DNA from: Marinobacter sp. BW6
Lineage (GTDB): Bacteria; Pseudomonadota; Gammaproteobacteria; Pseudomonadales; Oleiphilaceae
Length of the DNA stretch: 64,000 nucleotides
Assembly (NCBI RefSeq): GCF_008107725.1
Contig: NZ_VIRN01000064.1
Coordinates: forward strand, 186,001 to 250,000
Direction: 5' to 3'
Positions 24,856 to 35,406 of this stretch are shown here, piece after piece. Positions within the stretch are counted from its first letter, which is position 1. The number at the start of each line of letters is the position of its first letter. The notes under the pieces are model-generated. The model ran no database searches. It was not told the origin of the DNA and was given only the letters and a program-made list of their open reading frames with translations. Both the position numbers and the translations under genes were made by a program.

Positions 24856-25641
24856 TCAGCTGCCGGCAAACGACAGCGAATCCACCAGATCGGCGCCATT
24901 GAACACCGCGCCGTGAAAATCACTTTCTGGAACCTGATTCAGCGTAAACACCAGAGCGCTGGCCGCCTGCTCGGCACTTAGACAATCCCCTGATGCCAGT
25001 CGGTTGACCAGCCACTCCGCATGGGGGAGGTTCAACATGCCGGCCTTCTCGATGTGGCTTCGAATACCCGGAGTATCCACCAGCCCAGGCTGAAACAGAC
25101 TGACAACCGGCCCGTCCGACATGGCGTCGAACTCTACCGCCATCTGCCGCACCAAGCGTCGCAGCGCCATTTTGCTGATCCCGTAACTGCCGGTTCCGGG
25201 CTGCGCGTGCTTGTCCATACCCGCACCAATCATCACGATTCTTGACGCCGGATCACTCCCCTGCAAGAGCGGCAGCAATGATTGGGTGAGGAGCATGGGC
25301 GCGGACACGTTCACGGCCAGGGCTTCCTGAAAATCAATGAGCGCGAGGCTGGCAAAATCCGCAGCCGGCTCACCAACGCCAGCGCAATACACGAACGCTG
25401 AGAGATGATCGACGGCATCACTCACCTGTTGCGCCAGATTGCGGGTGCTTGTGGGATCTGCAAGGTCCACTTCAAGGGTCATCACCTCACAGCCGGGCGC
25501 CTCAACGCGGAGCTTGGTCGCGACCTCCTCCAGCTTCGACACGGTGCGGCCAGCAAGAATCAGGTCATGGCCCCGAGCGGCAAGTTCCAGGGCCAGAGCC
25601 CGCCCAATGCCTGACCCCGCGCCAGTGATCAGTGTCCACAT
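24856..25641 (-). CDS. SDR-family oxidoreductase
   Basis: A 261-residue classical short-chain dehydrogenase. TGAGSGIG (residues 6-13) binds the dinucleotide, AGRT suggests NADP preference, and the catalytic pair is YGISK. YCAGVG takes the place of the usual NAG motif. The branch is close to the YciK/sepiapterin-reductase-like SDRs, but the substrate cannot be named. GGGAGAAG precedes the ATG. It is divergent from recC, about 155 bases away. Confidence 0.88.
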   Translation of the reverse strand: MWTLITGAGSGIGRALALELAARGHDLILAGRTVSKLEEVATKLRVEAPGCEVMTLEVDLADPTSTRNLAQQVSDAVDHLSAFVYCAGVGEPAADFASLALIDFQEALAVNVSAPMLLTQSLLPLLQGSDPASRIVMIGAGMDKHAQPGTGSYGISKMALRRLVRQMAVEFDAMSDGPVVSLFQPGLVDTPGIRSHIEKAGMLNLPHAEWLVNRLASGDCLSAEQAASALVFTLNQVPESDFHGAVFNGADLVDSLSFAGS

Positions 25642-25796
25642 AGTGCTTCTCCCTTTTGCAGATAATTCACGACACCGTTTGTCGCGACGGGCCGTTATGA
25701 TTTTCGGAGATCAGACGTTTCAGACTGTCCGCATCTGTGGTCACATACGGTAACCTGTGGCAACAGGATTGAACTGCACACCAGACAAGGAAATTC

Positions 25797-28700
25797 ATGG
25801 CCGCACTCTCCACCGAGCCCACCGAGCAACCCGTCAGCATCGAGCCGGGGTTTCACGCGATCCACGCCAACCATCTGGAAGATCTGCGCCGGGCCGTTGT
25901 GTACATCTGTCGGCATAACCCGATGCCCCCGCTGCAGAGTGAAACCTTCCTGGTACAGAGCAACGGCATTGCCCAATGGCTGAAACTGGCATTGGCAGAG
26001 AAGCGCACTGACGATGGCGTGGAGGGCGGCCTGGGGATTGCCGCCGGTATGGATTTCCTGTTCCCGGCACGGTTTATCTGGCAGGCCTACCGGGCAGTGC
26101 TTCCGGACGGCGAGGTGCCGGAACAGTCGCCCTTCGACAAGCGGAGGCTGGTGTGGCGGCTGTACCGGTTATTGCCACGCCTGGTGGGGCAGGACGAGGC
26201 CTTTACACCGCTGGCCCGGTTTCTGGAAGGCAACGATCCGGACCTGCGCAATTTCCAGCTAGCGGAAAAGGTGGCCGATCTGTTTGACCAGTACCAGGTG
26301 TTCCGGGCCGACTGGCTGGCCGCCTGGGAGCAGGGCAAGGACGTGATTATCACGGCCCGGGCCGAGGAAAAGCCTCTGGATGCGGAGACCCGCTGGCAAC
26401 CCCTGCTCTGGCGCCGGCTCGTTGAGGATGTGGGCGCTGAAGCCCATACCAGCCGCTCGCAGATCCATACCCGGTTCATGGAACAAGGTCAGCGTATTCA
26501 GGCGCCGGCCAACCCGTCCCGGCTGCCGACCCGAATTGTCGTCTTTGGCGTCTCCTCGCTGCCCCGGCAAGCGCTGGAAGCCCTCTACGTGCTGAGCCGG
26601 TTCAGTCAGGTGGTGCTGTGTGTTCATAACCCCTGTCAGTTCTACTGGGCCGACATCATCAGCGACCGGGAGTTGCTCACCGCCGAACGCAAGCGGGGCA
26701 GGACCCATCCGGCACTGGCCGCCATTGAAGATCCGGACCAGCTGCACCAGCACGCCAACCCACTGCTGGCCGCCTGGGGCAAGCAGGGCCGGGACTACAT
26801 CCGGCTGCTGGACGAGTTCGATAACCCGGATGAATACAGGGGCAACTTCCAGACGCCGGACCGCAAGATCGATATCTTCTCAGACCACGGCAACGATGAC
26901 GCACCGCGCCTGCTGCACCAGCTGCAGAACGACATCCACAACCTGACCCCCCTGCAGGAAATCCGCCAGCAACGGCGACAACTGGATGTGCAGCAAGATC
27001 ATTCCCTGGCGTTCCACCAGGCCCACAGCCCCCAGCGGGAAGTGGAAATTCTGCACGATCAGCTACTCGCCGCCTTCAACGTCGATCCAACGCTTCGGCC
27101 CCGGGACGTCATTGTGATGGTGCCCGATATCAACGTGTACGCGCCCCACATCCAGGCCGTATTCGGCCGCTACCAGCCAGGCCGGAAACGCCACATTCCC
27201 TTCACCATTTCCGACCAGGGCCAGCGCCACCACGAGCCGGTGCTGATTGCCCTGGAAACCCTGATGTCACTGCCCCGCAGCCGTTTTGCCGTGAGTGAGA
27301 TCATCAGCCTGCTGGAAGTACCCGGCATTCGGGACCGTTTCGGAATCAATGAAGACGAGATCCCCCTGGCTCGTCGCTGGGTCGAGGGCGCCAATATCCG
27401 CTGGGGCCTGCACGGTCGGCACCGGGAAAGTCTGGACCTGCCGGCGGAACTGGATCGCAACACCTGGCAATCCGGCCTGCGCTCGATGCTGCTGGGTTAT
27501 GGTATGGGCGACGATGAGCCCTGGGCCGGTGTGGAACCCTTCGGCGAGATCGGCGGCCTGCAGGCCAGTCTTGCCGGCCGGCTGAACGACTTTGTGCATC
27601 AGCTGGAAACCCTTTGGCAGGCGCTGCAGACCAATCGCACACCGGACGAATGGGAGGGCCTGTTCTCAGAGATGCTCGGGCAGTTCTTCCACAAGGTCGA
27701 AGGCAGCGACCTGTTGCTGCTGAACCGTTTCCGCCGCCAGCTGGAGCAGTGGCTGGATGACGCCATGGCCGCTGGCCTTGAGGACCAGAACCTGCCCCTG
27801 AATATCGTCAAGGATATCCTGCTGGAAGGGCTGGATGAAGGCGGCCTGAACCAGCGATTCCTGGCCGGCAAGGTCAACTTCGCCACCCTGATGCCCATGC
27901 GGGCCATACCCTTCCGGAAAGTGTGCCTGCTGGGCATGAACGACGGCGACTATCCCCGCTCCCGGCCGCCGGTGGATTTCGACCTTATGGCCCAGGATTA
28001 CCGCCCGGGGGACCGCTCCCGCCGGGAAGACGATCGCTACCTGTTCCTGGAAGCCCTGTTATCCGCCCGGGAGCAGCTTTACATCAGCTGGGTAGGCCGC
28101 AGCATCAAAGATGATTCGGAACGGCCGCCGTCGGTTCTGGTGGGGCAGCTTCAGGATCATCTGGACAGTCTCTGGTCCGTGGCAGGGCAACCCGAAACCA
28201 AGGTCATCGAGGCACTCACTACCCAACACCCTTTGCAGCCGTTCAGCCGGAGCTATTTCCCGAAAGCCAACCGGCTGGAGGAGGGTGGAGAGGGGGAAAA
28301 CAGTTCGCCCCGACCCCTGGCCGAGGTGTTGGAAGCACGCCGGTTATTCACCTACGAGCGGGAATGGCGCAGTGCCCATGGTGGTGAGGCTGCCGCGCAG
28401 ACACAGTCGGCACTACCTTACCAGGCGCCCGAAGAGCCCATCAGCCTGAACGATCTGGCGGCTTTCCTGAAAAAGCCCATCGACACCTTTTACCAGCGCC
28501 GGCTGCAGGTGCGCTTCGAGGATGTTGAAGACGACGACACCGACAACGAGAATTTCGAGCTGGACGGCCTGGACCGCTGGCGCCTGGACAACGAGCTGAT
28601 CCAGAACGGACTGCTGAAAGCCAGCAGCGAAGAGGAACTGCACGACCGGTTGCAGGCAACCCTGGACCGCATGGCGCGACGCGGCGACCTGGGTATGGGC

Positions 28701-29423
28701 GTGACCGAACACCGCCTGCGTTCCGAGCTGGCGGGGCGCTTGCCCGATCTGTTCGAGCGTTACCAGAACGCACTGGCTGACTGGCCGGAAGCGGTTGCTG
28801 AACCGCTGCCCTTTGATTACCGGTTTGAAAGCGCCCTGGGTTCGGTGGAAGTCGCTGATCTGATCGACAACCTGCGCTGCAATGCCCAGGGCGAGCTGTG
28901 CCGGCTGGTGGTGGCCAGCTCCAGCCTGCTGACCGGCTCCGGTTCAAGCAAGAAAGTACGCTATGCCAATCTGATGCGGGACTGGCTGATCCATCTGAGC
29001 GGCCAGCTCGGCGGACAACCCTTTGAAACCCTGGTTCTGGGCAAAGAGGAGGGGCGAAAATTCCGCTTTGCCCCATTGCAGCCGGAACAGGCCAGACCGC
29101 TGTTCGAAGCGGTACTCACCCGGTGGATGGAGGCCACCACCCGGGCGTTGCCGCTTCACTGCGAGGCCGGCTTTGCCTGGATCACCAGTTTCTACGGCAG
29201 TAAAAAGTATGTCGGTGACCATGAACGAGCCATATCAGAGGCGCAGCAGGCCTATACCATTGCTCTGGAGCGGGATACGGGCTACTTGAGAGGAGCTTTT
29301 GAAACACCGGAGCTGCTGATGGCCAGCGGTGAATTCGAAGCGATGTTGCATCAGCTCTACGTGCCGGTTTGGGAAGCCGAGCAGAGCAAGTCGGCGGCGG
29401 ATCAGATCGGGAGTATGGAATGA
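25797..29423 (+). CDS. recC: Exodeoxyribonuclease V gamma subunit
   Basis: A 1208-residue RecC, slightly longer than the E. coli protein (1122). It forms the scaffold of RecBCD, splits the duplex and recognises the Chi-type regulatory sequence. The N-terminal helicase-like domain lacks a working Walker A, as expected; ETFLVQSNGIAQWLKLALAE and FPARFIWQAYRAVLP are typical RecC segments, and GMNDGDYPRSRPPVDFDLM is the well-conserved motif in the C-terminal half. AGGAAA precedes the ATG. Its stop overlaps the recB ATG as ATGA, and the order is recC-recB-recD. Confidence 0.96.
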   Translation: MAALSTEPTEQPVSIEPGFHAIHANHLEDLRRAVVYICRHNPMPPLQSETFLVQSNGIAQWLKLALAEKRTDDGVEGGLGIAAGMDFLFPARFIWQAYRAVLPDGEVPEQSPFDKRRLVWRLYRLLPRLVGQDEAFTPLARFLEGNDPDLRNFQLAEKVADLFDQYQVFRADWLAAWEQGKDVIITARAEEKPLDAETRWQPLLWRRLVEDVGAEAHTSRSQIHTRFMEQGQRIQAPANPSRLPTRIVVFGVSSLPRQALEALYVLSRFSQVVLCVHNPCQFYWADIISDRELLTAERKRGRTHPALAAIEDPDQLHQHANPLLAAWGKQGRDYIRLLDEFDNPDEYRGNFQTPDRKIDIFSDHGNDDAPRLLHQLQNDIHNLTPLQEIRQQRRQLDVQQDHSLAFHQAHSPQREVEILHDQLLAAFNVDPTLRPRDVIVMVPDINVYAPHIQAVFGRYQPGRKRHIPFTISDQGQRHHEPVLIALETLMSLPRSRFAVSEIISLLEVPGIRDRFGINEDEIPLARRWVEGANIRWGLHGRHRESLDLPAELDRNTWQSGLRSMLLGYGMGDDEPWAGVEPFGEIGGLQASLAGRLNDFVHQLETLWQALQTNRTPDEWEGLFSEMLGQFFHKVEGSDLLLLNRFRRQLEQWLDDAMAAGLEDQNLPLNIVKDILLEGLDEGGLNQRFLAGKVNFATLMPMRAIPFRKVCLLGMNDGDYPRSRPPVDFDLMAQDYRPGDRSRREDDRYLFLEALLSAREQLYISWVGRSIKDDSERPPSVLVGQLQDHLDSLWSVAGQPETKVIEALTTQHPLQPFSRSYFPKANRLEEGGEGENSSPRPLAEVLEARRLFTYEREWRSAHGGEAAAQTQSALPYQAPEEPISLNDLAAFLKKPIDTFYQRRLQVRFEDVEDDDTDNENFELDGLDRWRLDNELIQNGLLKASSEEELHDRLQATLDRMARRGDLGMGVTEHRLRSELAGRLPDLFERYQNALADWPEAVAEPLPFDYRFESALGSVEVADLIDNLRCNAQGELCRLVVASSSLLTGSGSSKKVRYANLMRDWLIHLSGQLGGQPFETLVLGKEEGRKFRFAPLQPEQARPLFEAVLTRWMEATTRALPLHCEAGFAWITSFYGSKKYVGDHERAISEAQQAYTIALERDTGYLRGAFETPELLMASGEFEAMLHQLYVPVWEAEQSKSAADQIGSME

Positions 29424-32400
29424 CTGACCAGATGAGCAATCGGAACCCGAACCTGGATCCCCTGGCCCTGGCCCTGAACGGCAGTGCCCTGATCGAGGCC
29501 AGTGCCGGCACCGGCAAAACCTTCACCATTGCCATTCTGTACGTGCGCCTGGTGCTTGGCCACGGCCAGCCGTCAGACAGCCCGCTGCAAAACCTGCTAC
29601 CTCCCAACCTCCTGGTGGTTACCTTTACCGAGGCCGCCACCAAGGAACTTCGCGACCGCATCCGCACTCGGCTCACCCAGGCAGCGGAGGTGTTTTCGGA
29701 GGCTGCCGACGAGCCCAACCCGCCCGCGGAAACGGCGCTGATCTATCAGCTACGGGATGAAAGCTACCCGGATCCGGCCAGCTGGCCGGAATGCCGCAAG
29801 AAGCTGCTGTTGGCCGCCGAATGGATGGACGAGGCGGCGGTATCCACCATCCACAGTTTCTGCAATCGCATGCTCAGCGAGCACGCCTTCGACAGCGGCA
29901 GCCTGTTCAAACTCACCCTGGAAACCGACCAGAGCGAATTACTGGACGAGGTCGCCCGGGATTACTGGCGCACCTTTGTCTATCCACTGCCGCCGGCGCT
30001 GATGGACGAGGCCCTGAGCCACTGGAAAATCCCCGGGGACCTGCGCCAGGGTGTTCGCAACCTGATTGACGATCCCCAGAGCCTGGGCACACCGCCGGAC
30101 AGCGTTCATCAGGCCATCGATCAGGTGGTCCAGCGGCGTCTGGAACAGTCACAGGCCCTGAAGGCTTACCCCTGGGGTCAGTGGCATGGGGAAGTCATCG
30201 ACCTACTGAACGAGCTGAACAAGGGCAAACGGCTCCATGGCGGCAGCAAAAACGCCATGATCAAGGTCTGGGACTTTCTCATTGCCTGGGCGGAATCGGA
30301 CGACCTGTTACCGGAAAAAATAGACAGTGCCGCCGGCTTCAAGAACCAAACAACCGAAGGCCTGGACAACATTCTGAAAGGCGACGATCCCGCCCCCCAT
30401 CACCCGGCCTTCGATGCCATCGAAGCCCTGCTGGATTTCAGCCAGAACCAGCCGATCGCCAAATCCGACATTCTGCGCCACGCCAGCCACTGGATTGCCG
30501 GGCGGCTGGAGTCAGAAAAGCAGAAACGCTCGGAAATGGGCTTTGACGACCTGCTCACCCGGCTGGACGATGCACTGCACGGCCCCCGGGGCGACCAGTT
30601 GGCGGCCACCATCCGCCGCCAGTTTCCGGTGGCCCTGATCGACGAATTCCAGGACACCGACCCGGTGCAGTACCGCATCTTCGACCGCATCTACGATGTC
30701 GCGGGCGGCGATCACGATACCTGCCTGCTGATGATCGGCGATCCCAAGCAGGCCATTTACGGTTTCCGGGGTGCCGATATCTACACCTACCTGCAGGCCC
30801 GGCAGGGCGTGAAAGAGCGCACCTACACACTGGGTAAAAACTTCCGCTCCGCCAAAACCATGGTGGCGGCGGTCAACCGGGTATTCGAACACAGCGACCA
30901 GCACAGCCGGGACGGCGCTTTTCTGTTCGGCAAGGGCGACACCTCACCGCTTCCGTTCCAGGGTGTGGACGCCAATGGCACCAAACGGGTTTGGGCGATC
31001 AACGGGGAAGAGCAGCCCAGCCTGGTGTTCTGGACCCACGAATCCGGGGAAGAGGACAGGGACGGCAACCCCAAGGGCATTGCCAAGGGCACTGCCACAG
31101 CCGATGTGGCAGAAACCTGCGCCAGCGAGATCGCCCGCTTGCTGACCCTGGGCCAGGCCGGGCAGGCGGGTTTTGCCTTGTCGGATAATCCGGAGGATCT
31201 GGAGCCGGTCGCCCCGAAAGACATCGCCATACTGGTCAACAACCGCAATGAGGCGAGCGCCGTGCGGGACGCCCTGGGGCGCCGGCGCATCAAGAGTGTG
31301 TACCTGTCAGACCGGGATTCAGTGCTGACCTCCCGGGAATCAAAAGAAATGCTGAGCTGGCTACGGGCGTTCGCCGAGCCCCGGCAGCTGGCCTATATCC
31401 GCGCAGCCCTGGCCACGCCCACCCTCGGTCAGTCCTGGCATGCCATGAATCAGCTGCTCATCGACGAGCTCGTGCTGGAGCGGGAAATCGAGCGCTTTAT
31501 CGGTTACCAGCAGCAATGGCAAAGGCAGGGTGTGCTGCCCATGCTGCGAACCTTCCTGATGGATTTCGAGGTGCCGGGCCGGTTACTGCAACGCCCTGAC
31601 GGCGAGCGGCGGCTGACCGACATTCTGCACATTGCCGAGTTGCTGCAGCAGGACAGCCTGCAACTGGACGGCGAGCATGCCCTGGTGCATCACTACACCC
31701 AGATTCTGCGAGCAGCCGACGAGGAAGACGAACACCGTACCCTGCGGCTGGAAAGCGATGCCGGCCTGGTGAAGGTCATCACCGTGCACAAGTCCAAGGG
31801 TCTGGAGTACCCGCTGGTGTTCCTACCCTTCGGCACAGCCTTTCGCGCCCAGAGTGAAAAGCAGGCCTTCGTGCGCTATCACGATGACCAGGGCAGGCTG
31901 GTTACCGTGTTCGACCCGGCGCCGGAGGATGTAGCCAGGGCCGACCAGGAACGCCTCGGTGAGGATATCCGTAAACTCTACGTGGCTCTGACCCGGGCCC
32001 GCTTCGCCACCTGGGTCGGCACAGCGGCCCTCGACAACTGGCAGCAAAGCGGCTTGGGCTACCTGATTGCATGCGACGGGCAGGGCCGTATCAGCGACTG
32101 CCTGGATCGTCTGGCACAGGGCAGAGCGGAGATCCGGATAACCCCGTTACCGGATCCAGACGAAAGGCAATACCACGAACCGGCGCCGAAGGCCCTGGGA
32201 CCGGCCATGATCTCTTCCCGCGAGGCCAAAGAGGACTGGTGGATTGCCAGTTACTCCTCCATCGAATACACCGGCATGACCGGCACCGGCATCACCTTCA
32301 CCGGTGAGGTGGAAGATGCCCAGACCCAGAACCTGTTGGAGGAAAGCACCCAGGAAGAAGGGGACGAGGCGGTTCAGTTGGCCACTCACGGCAACCAGCA

Positions 32401-33142
32401 CAATTTCCCCAAAGGCGCTGGGCCAGGGACCTTCCTGCACGAACTTCTGGAATGGTGCACACAGCAGGGGTTCCAAAGGGTTGTGGATAACCCGGCCCTG
32501 CTCCGTGAGCAGTTGACCCGCCGCTGTGGGACTCGCGGCTGGAGTGACTGGGTGGAACCACTGGAACGTTGGCTGCTGGCGCTGATCAGCAAACCCTTGA
32601 ACCTCGACCGGGCCGTCACTCAAAGCGTTAGCCTCGCGGGCCTGACAACCCTGCGCCCTGAACTGGAGTTCTGGTTTGAGAGCCGCAACGTCAGTATCCG
32701 CAAACTCGATGAGCTGGTAACCGCGCACACCCTGAATCGCGCGGACCGGCCCCGAGTCGAGGAGACAAGATTCAACGGGATGCTCAAGGGGTTTATCGAT
32801 CTGGTATTCGAACACAACGGGCGCTATTACGTGCTGGACTACAAATCCAATACCCTGGGCGAGGACGACAGCGCCTATACCGACCAGGCCATGGGCAACG
32901 CCATTCTGGATAAACGCTACGATCTGCAATACGTGCTCTACCTGCTGGCCCTGCACCGGCTGCTGAAAGCCCGTTTGCCGGATTACGACTACGACCGGCA
33001 CATGGGCGGCGCGGTTTACCTGTTCCTGCGAGGCGTTGATTCCGGCACAGGTGGCGCCTTCACCGATAAACCGCCCAGAGTCCTGATTGAACAACTGGAT
33101 GCCCTGTTCGATGGCGAGTCCGTTGGGGAGGTGGCCGCATGA
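29420..33142 (+). CDS. recB: Exodeoxyribonuclease V beta subunit
   Basis: A 1240-residue RecB. The N-terminal superfamily-1 helicase has Walker A EASAGTGKT (residues 26-34), motif II LIDEFQDTDP and motif VI VALTRAR. The C-terminal nuclease domain has GFIDLVFE, then LDYKSN, supplying the catalytic Asp/Asp/Lys. It is the 3'-5' motor and the only nuclease of RecBCD, acting in double-strand-break repair and degradation of foreign linear DNA. I start it at 29420, the ATG in ATGA with recC; the frame is open 51 bases further back but without a plausible site. It overlaps recD by 4 bases. Confidence 0.96.
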   Translation: MTDQMSNRNPNLDPLALALNGSALIEASAGTGKTFTIAILYVRLVLGHGQPSDSPLQNLLPPNLLVVTFTEAATKELRDRIRTRLTQAAEVFSEAADEPNPPAETALIYQLRDESYPDPASWPECRKKLLLAAEWMDEAAVSTIHSFCNRMLSEHAFDSGSLFKLTLETDQSELLDEVARDYWRTFVYPLPPALMDEALSHWKIPGDLRQGVRNLIDDPQSLGTPPDSVHQAIDQVVQRRLEQSQALKAYPWGQWHGEVIDLLNELNKGKRLHGGSKNAMIKVWDFLIAWAESDDLLPEKIDSAAGFKNQTTEGLDNILKGDDPAPHHPAFDAIEALLDFSQNQPIAKSDILRHASHWIAGRLESEKQKRSEMGFDDLLTRLDDALHGPRGDQLAATIRRQFPVALIDEFQDTDPVQYRIFDRIYDVAGGDHDTCLLMIGDPKQAIYGFRGADIYTYLQARQGVKERTYTLGKNFRSAKTMVAAVNRVFEHSDQHSRDGAFLFGKGDTSPLPFQGVDANGTKRVWAINGEEQPSLVFWTHESGEEDRDGNPKGIAKGTATADVAETCASEIARLLTLGQAGQAGFALSDNPEDLEPVAPKDIAILVNNRNEASAVRDALGRRRIKSVYLSDRDSVLTSRESKEMLSWLRAFAEPRQLAYIRAALATPTLGQSWHAMNQLLIDELVLEREIERFIGYQQQWQRQGVLPMLRTFLMDFEVPGRLLQRPDGERRLTDILHIAELLQQDSLQLDGEHALVHHYTQILRAADEEDEHRTLRLESDAGLVKVITVHKSKGLEYPLVFLPFGTAFRAQSEKQAFVRYHDDQGRLVTVFDPAPEDVARADQERLGEDIRKLYVALTRARFATWVGTAALDNWQQSGLGYLIACDGQGRISDCLDRLAQGRAEIRITPLPDPDERQYHEPAPKALGPAMISSREAKEDWWIASYSSIEYTGMTGTGITFTGEVEDAQTQNLLEESTQEEGDEAVQLATHGNQHNFPKGAGPGTFLHELLEWCTQQGFQRVVDNPALLREQLTRRCGTRGWSDWVEPLERWLLALISKPLNLDRAVTQSVSLAGLTTLRPELEFWFESRNVSIRKLDELVTAHTLNRADRPRVEETRFNGMLKGFIDLVFEHNGRYYVLDYKSNTLGEDDSAYTDQAMGNAILDKRYDLQYVLYLLALHRLLKARLPDYDYDRHMGGAVYLFLRGVDSGTGGAFTDKPPRVLIEQLDALFDGESVGEVAA

Positions 33143-35406
33143 GCCGTTCCCGTTCCCACACCGGAAAGTCCGACCATCAGATTGACCTGTTCGCCGAGGA
33201 CACCGGTCCGGAAACGTCGACCGTAATGGCAACCGGTGATACCACCTTCGATATCGACGATCTGCTCACCAGCCCGGATAAAACCGAGGTTCTGCTGGTG
33301 CACTGGCAGCAGGCGGAGTGGATCCGCCCGCTGGATGTGGGGTTCGCCCGGCTGATCCGGGAACTGTCGGAAGAGCAGGGCGAACGCCCGCACCCGCTGG
33401 TTCTGCTGCTGGCGGCACTGGTGTCGCATCAGGTGGGTCGTGGCCATGTCTGCGTCGATCTGGGCAATCTCCTGACCGATGCCGGGCATACCCTGTCACT
33501 GCCGCCTGAGGAGTCGGTCCACGAGCCGCTCACCGATTCAGGCACCAACGAACGGGACCGGCCCAAGCCCGCCGAAGTGCTTTCACTTGTAACGCTGCCG
33601 GAATGTTTGAGCATACTGGAAAGCGCCTGCGCCGTAAGTGATGGCTCACATACAGCACCACTGGTGCTGAACGAGACCCGGCTCTACCTGCGGAGATTCT
33701 GGCGCTACGAGCAACGTATCGCTGACGGCATCCGGCACCGGCTGGCTCTGCCGTCGCCCCTGACAGACCCTGAATCCCTGCCCGCCCGCACCCTGTCTCT
33801 TGCGCTGGACACCCTGTTTCAGTCGTCAGAACCGGTGGATTACCAGAAACTGGCCTGTGCCCTGGCGGCTCGAAACCGTTTTGCCGTTATCACCGGTGGG
33901 CCGGGCACCGGCAAGACCACCACCGTGGTCAACCTGCTGGCGGCCTTGCAGGCGGTCGCCGGGGAATCCACCGAGCGGGCGGGTCGGAAATACCGGATCC
34001 GCCTGGCCGCCCCCACCGGCAAGGCCGCTGCCCGGCTGAACGAATCGATCGGTGGGGCGGTCAGCCGCTTGCCGCTTGCCGAGCTGCCGGGCAACGTGGA
34101 CCTGAATGATATTCCTACCAGGGTCACGACCCTGCATCGGTTGCTGGGCAGCCGGCCGGATACCCGCAAATTCCGCCATAACCGGGACAATCCTTTGCCG
34201 GTGGATATCCTGGTGATCGACGAAGCCTCCATGGTGGATGTCGACCTCATGGCGTCGGTGTTCGATGCCCTGCCCGCCAACGCCCAACTGATTCTGCTGG
34301 GCGACAAGGACCAACTGGCCTCCGTGGATGCCGGTGCGGTTCTGGGAGAGCTGTGCCAGCGGGCGCTGCAGGCCCACTACACACCGGAAACGGCGCAGTG
34401 GCTGGCCGCCATAACCGGCAGCCAGATAACGGAGTCACTGGTGGACAAAACCGGCCAACCCATGGATCAGGCCGTGGCCATGCTGCGCAGGAGTTACCGG
34501 TTCCAGGAGGACAGCGGCATCCGGGCGTTCGCGGAAGCCGTGAACACCAATGCCCTTGATAGCGCCATGTTGCGCCAGATTCGGGAAGCGGAATTCGACG
34601 ATGTCATCCTGCTTAACGGCCGGTCCGGAAAACCCGACCCGGAAGACACGCTGGATCTGGTGAGCCGCCATGGCATTACCGGCTCACCGGAGGCATTCCG
34701 AAGTGCCGGGCAGGGTCGGCAAGTGAACGGCCTGCCCCTGCCGCCACCCGTTGGCTATCGCCATTACCTGGAGCAGTTACAGAATCACGGCCTAGCCACG
34801 GACAGCCCCCGCGCAGACTGGGATGCGATGGCGATACAGCTCCTTGAAGCCTTCAGTGACTTCCAGGTGCTCTGTGCCCTGCGCAAAGGCCCCTGGGGCG
34901 TGGAAGGCCTGAACGACCGGATCGCAAGGCAATTACTGGCTGAAAAGCTGATCCCTCGGGCCGAGGGCTGGTACCAGGGCCGGCCGGTGCTGATTACCGG
35001 CAACGACTACAACCTGGGCCTGATGAACGGGGATATCGGTATTGCCGTGAGCGTTCCCTGGGATCGGACCGACACCGGTGAGCCCCGCTATACCCTGCGG
35101 GTGGCGTTTCCGGATAGCGACACCGCTGGAGGTATTCGCTGGATCTCGCCCAGTCGTCTGCAGCAGCTGGAAACCGTGTACGCCATGACGGTGCACAAGT
35201 CCCAGGGTTCGGAGTTCAACCACACCTGCCTGGTGCTGCCAGACCGCCTGAGCCCGGTCCTGACAAAAGAGCTGGTCTATACGGGCATTACCCGGGCCCG
35301 GAACTGGTTCAGCCTTATCGCCGGCAACATGGACGTTCTCAGAGACGCCGTGGGGCAGCAAGTAGTCCGGGCCTCCGGCCTGGCCGAGAGACTCAGGGCG
35401 AACTAG
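33139..35406 (+). CDS. recD: Exodeoxyribonuclease V alpha subunit
   Basis: A 755-residue RecD, the 5'-3' motor of RecBCD. Walker A is GGPGTGKTTT (about residue 253), motif II is VIDEASMVD, and the C-terminal UvrD_C_2 segment has AMTVHKSQGSEF and TGITRAR. It is about 150 residues longer than E. coli RecD (608): there is a low-complexity N-terminal extension of some 40-60 residues and an insertion after LLNGRSGKPDPED. Translation is coupled to recB through ATGA. Its stop shares CTAG with the convergent ABC transporter gene. Confidence 0.95.
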   Translation: MSRSRSHTGKSDHQIDLFAEDTGPETSTVMATGDTTFDIDDLLTSPDKTEVLLVHWQQAEWIRPLDVGFARLIRELSEEQGERPHPLVLLLAALVSHQVGRGHVCVDLGNLLTDAGHTLSLPPEESVHEPLTDSGTNERDRPKPAEVLSLVTLPECLSILESACAVSDGSHTAPLVLNETRLYLRRFWRYEQRIADGIRHRLALPSPLTDPESLPARTLSLALDTLFQSSEPVDYQKLACALAARNRFAVITGGPGTGKTTTVVNLLAALQAVAGESTERAGRKYRIRLAAPTGKAAARLNESIGGAVSRLPLAELPGNVDLNDIPTRVTTLHRLLGSRPDTRKFRHNRDNPLPVDILVIDEASMVDVDLMASVFDALPANAQLILLGDKDQLASVDAGAVLGELCQRALQAHYTPETAQWLAAITGSQITESLVDKTGQPMDQAVAMLRRSYRFQEDSGIRAFAEAVNTNALDSAMLRQIREAEFDDVILLNGRSGKPDPEDTLDLVSRHGITGSPEAFRSAGQGRQVNGLPLPPPVGYRHYLEQLQNHGLATDSPRADWDAMAIQLLEAFSDFQVLCALRKGPWGVEGLNDRIARQLLAEKLIPRAEGWYQGRPVLITGNDYNLGLMNGDIGIAVSVPWDRTDTGEPRYTLRVAFPDSDTAGGIRWISPSRLQQLETVYAMTVHKSQGSEFNHTCLVLPDRLSPVLTKELVYTGITRARNWFSLIAGNMDVLRDAVGQQVVRASGLAERLRAN

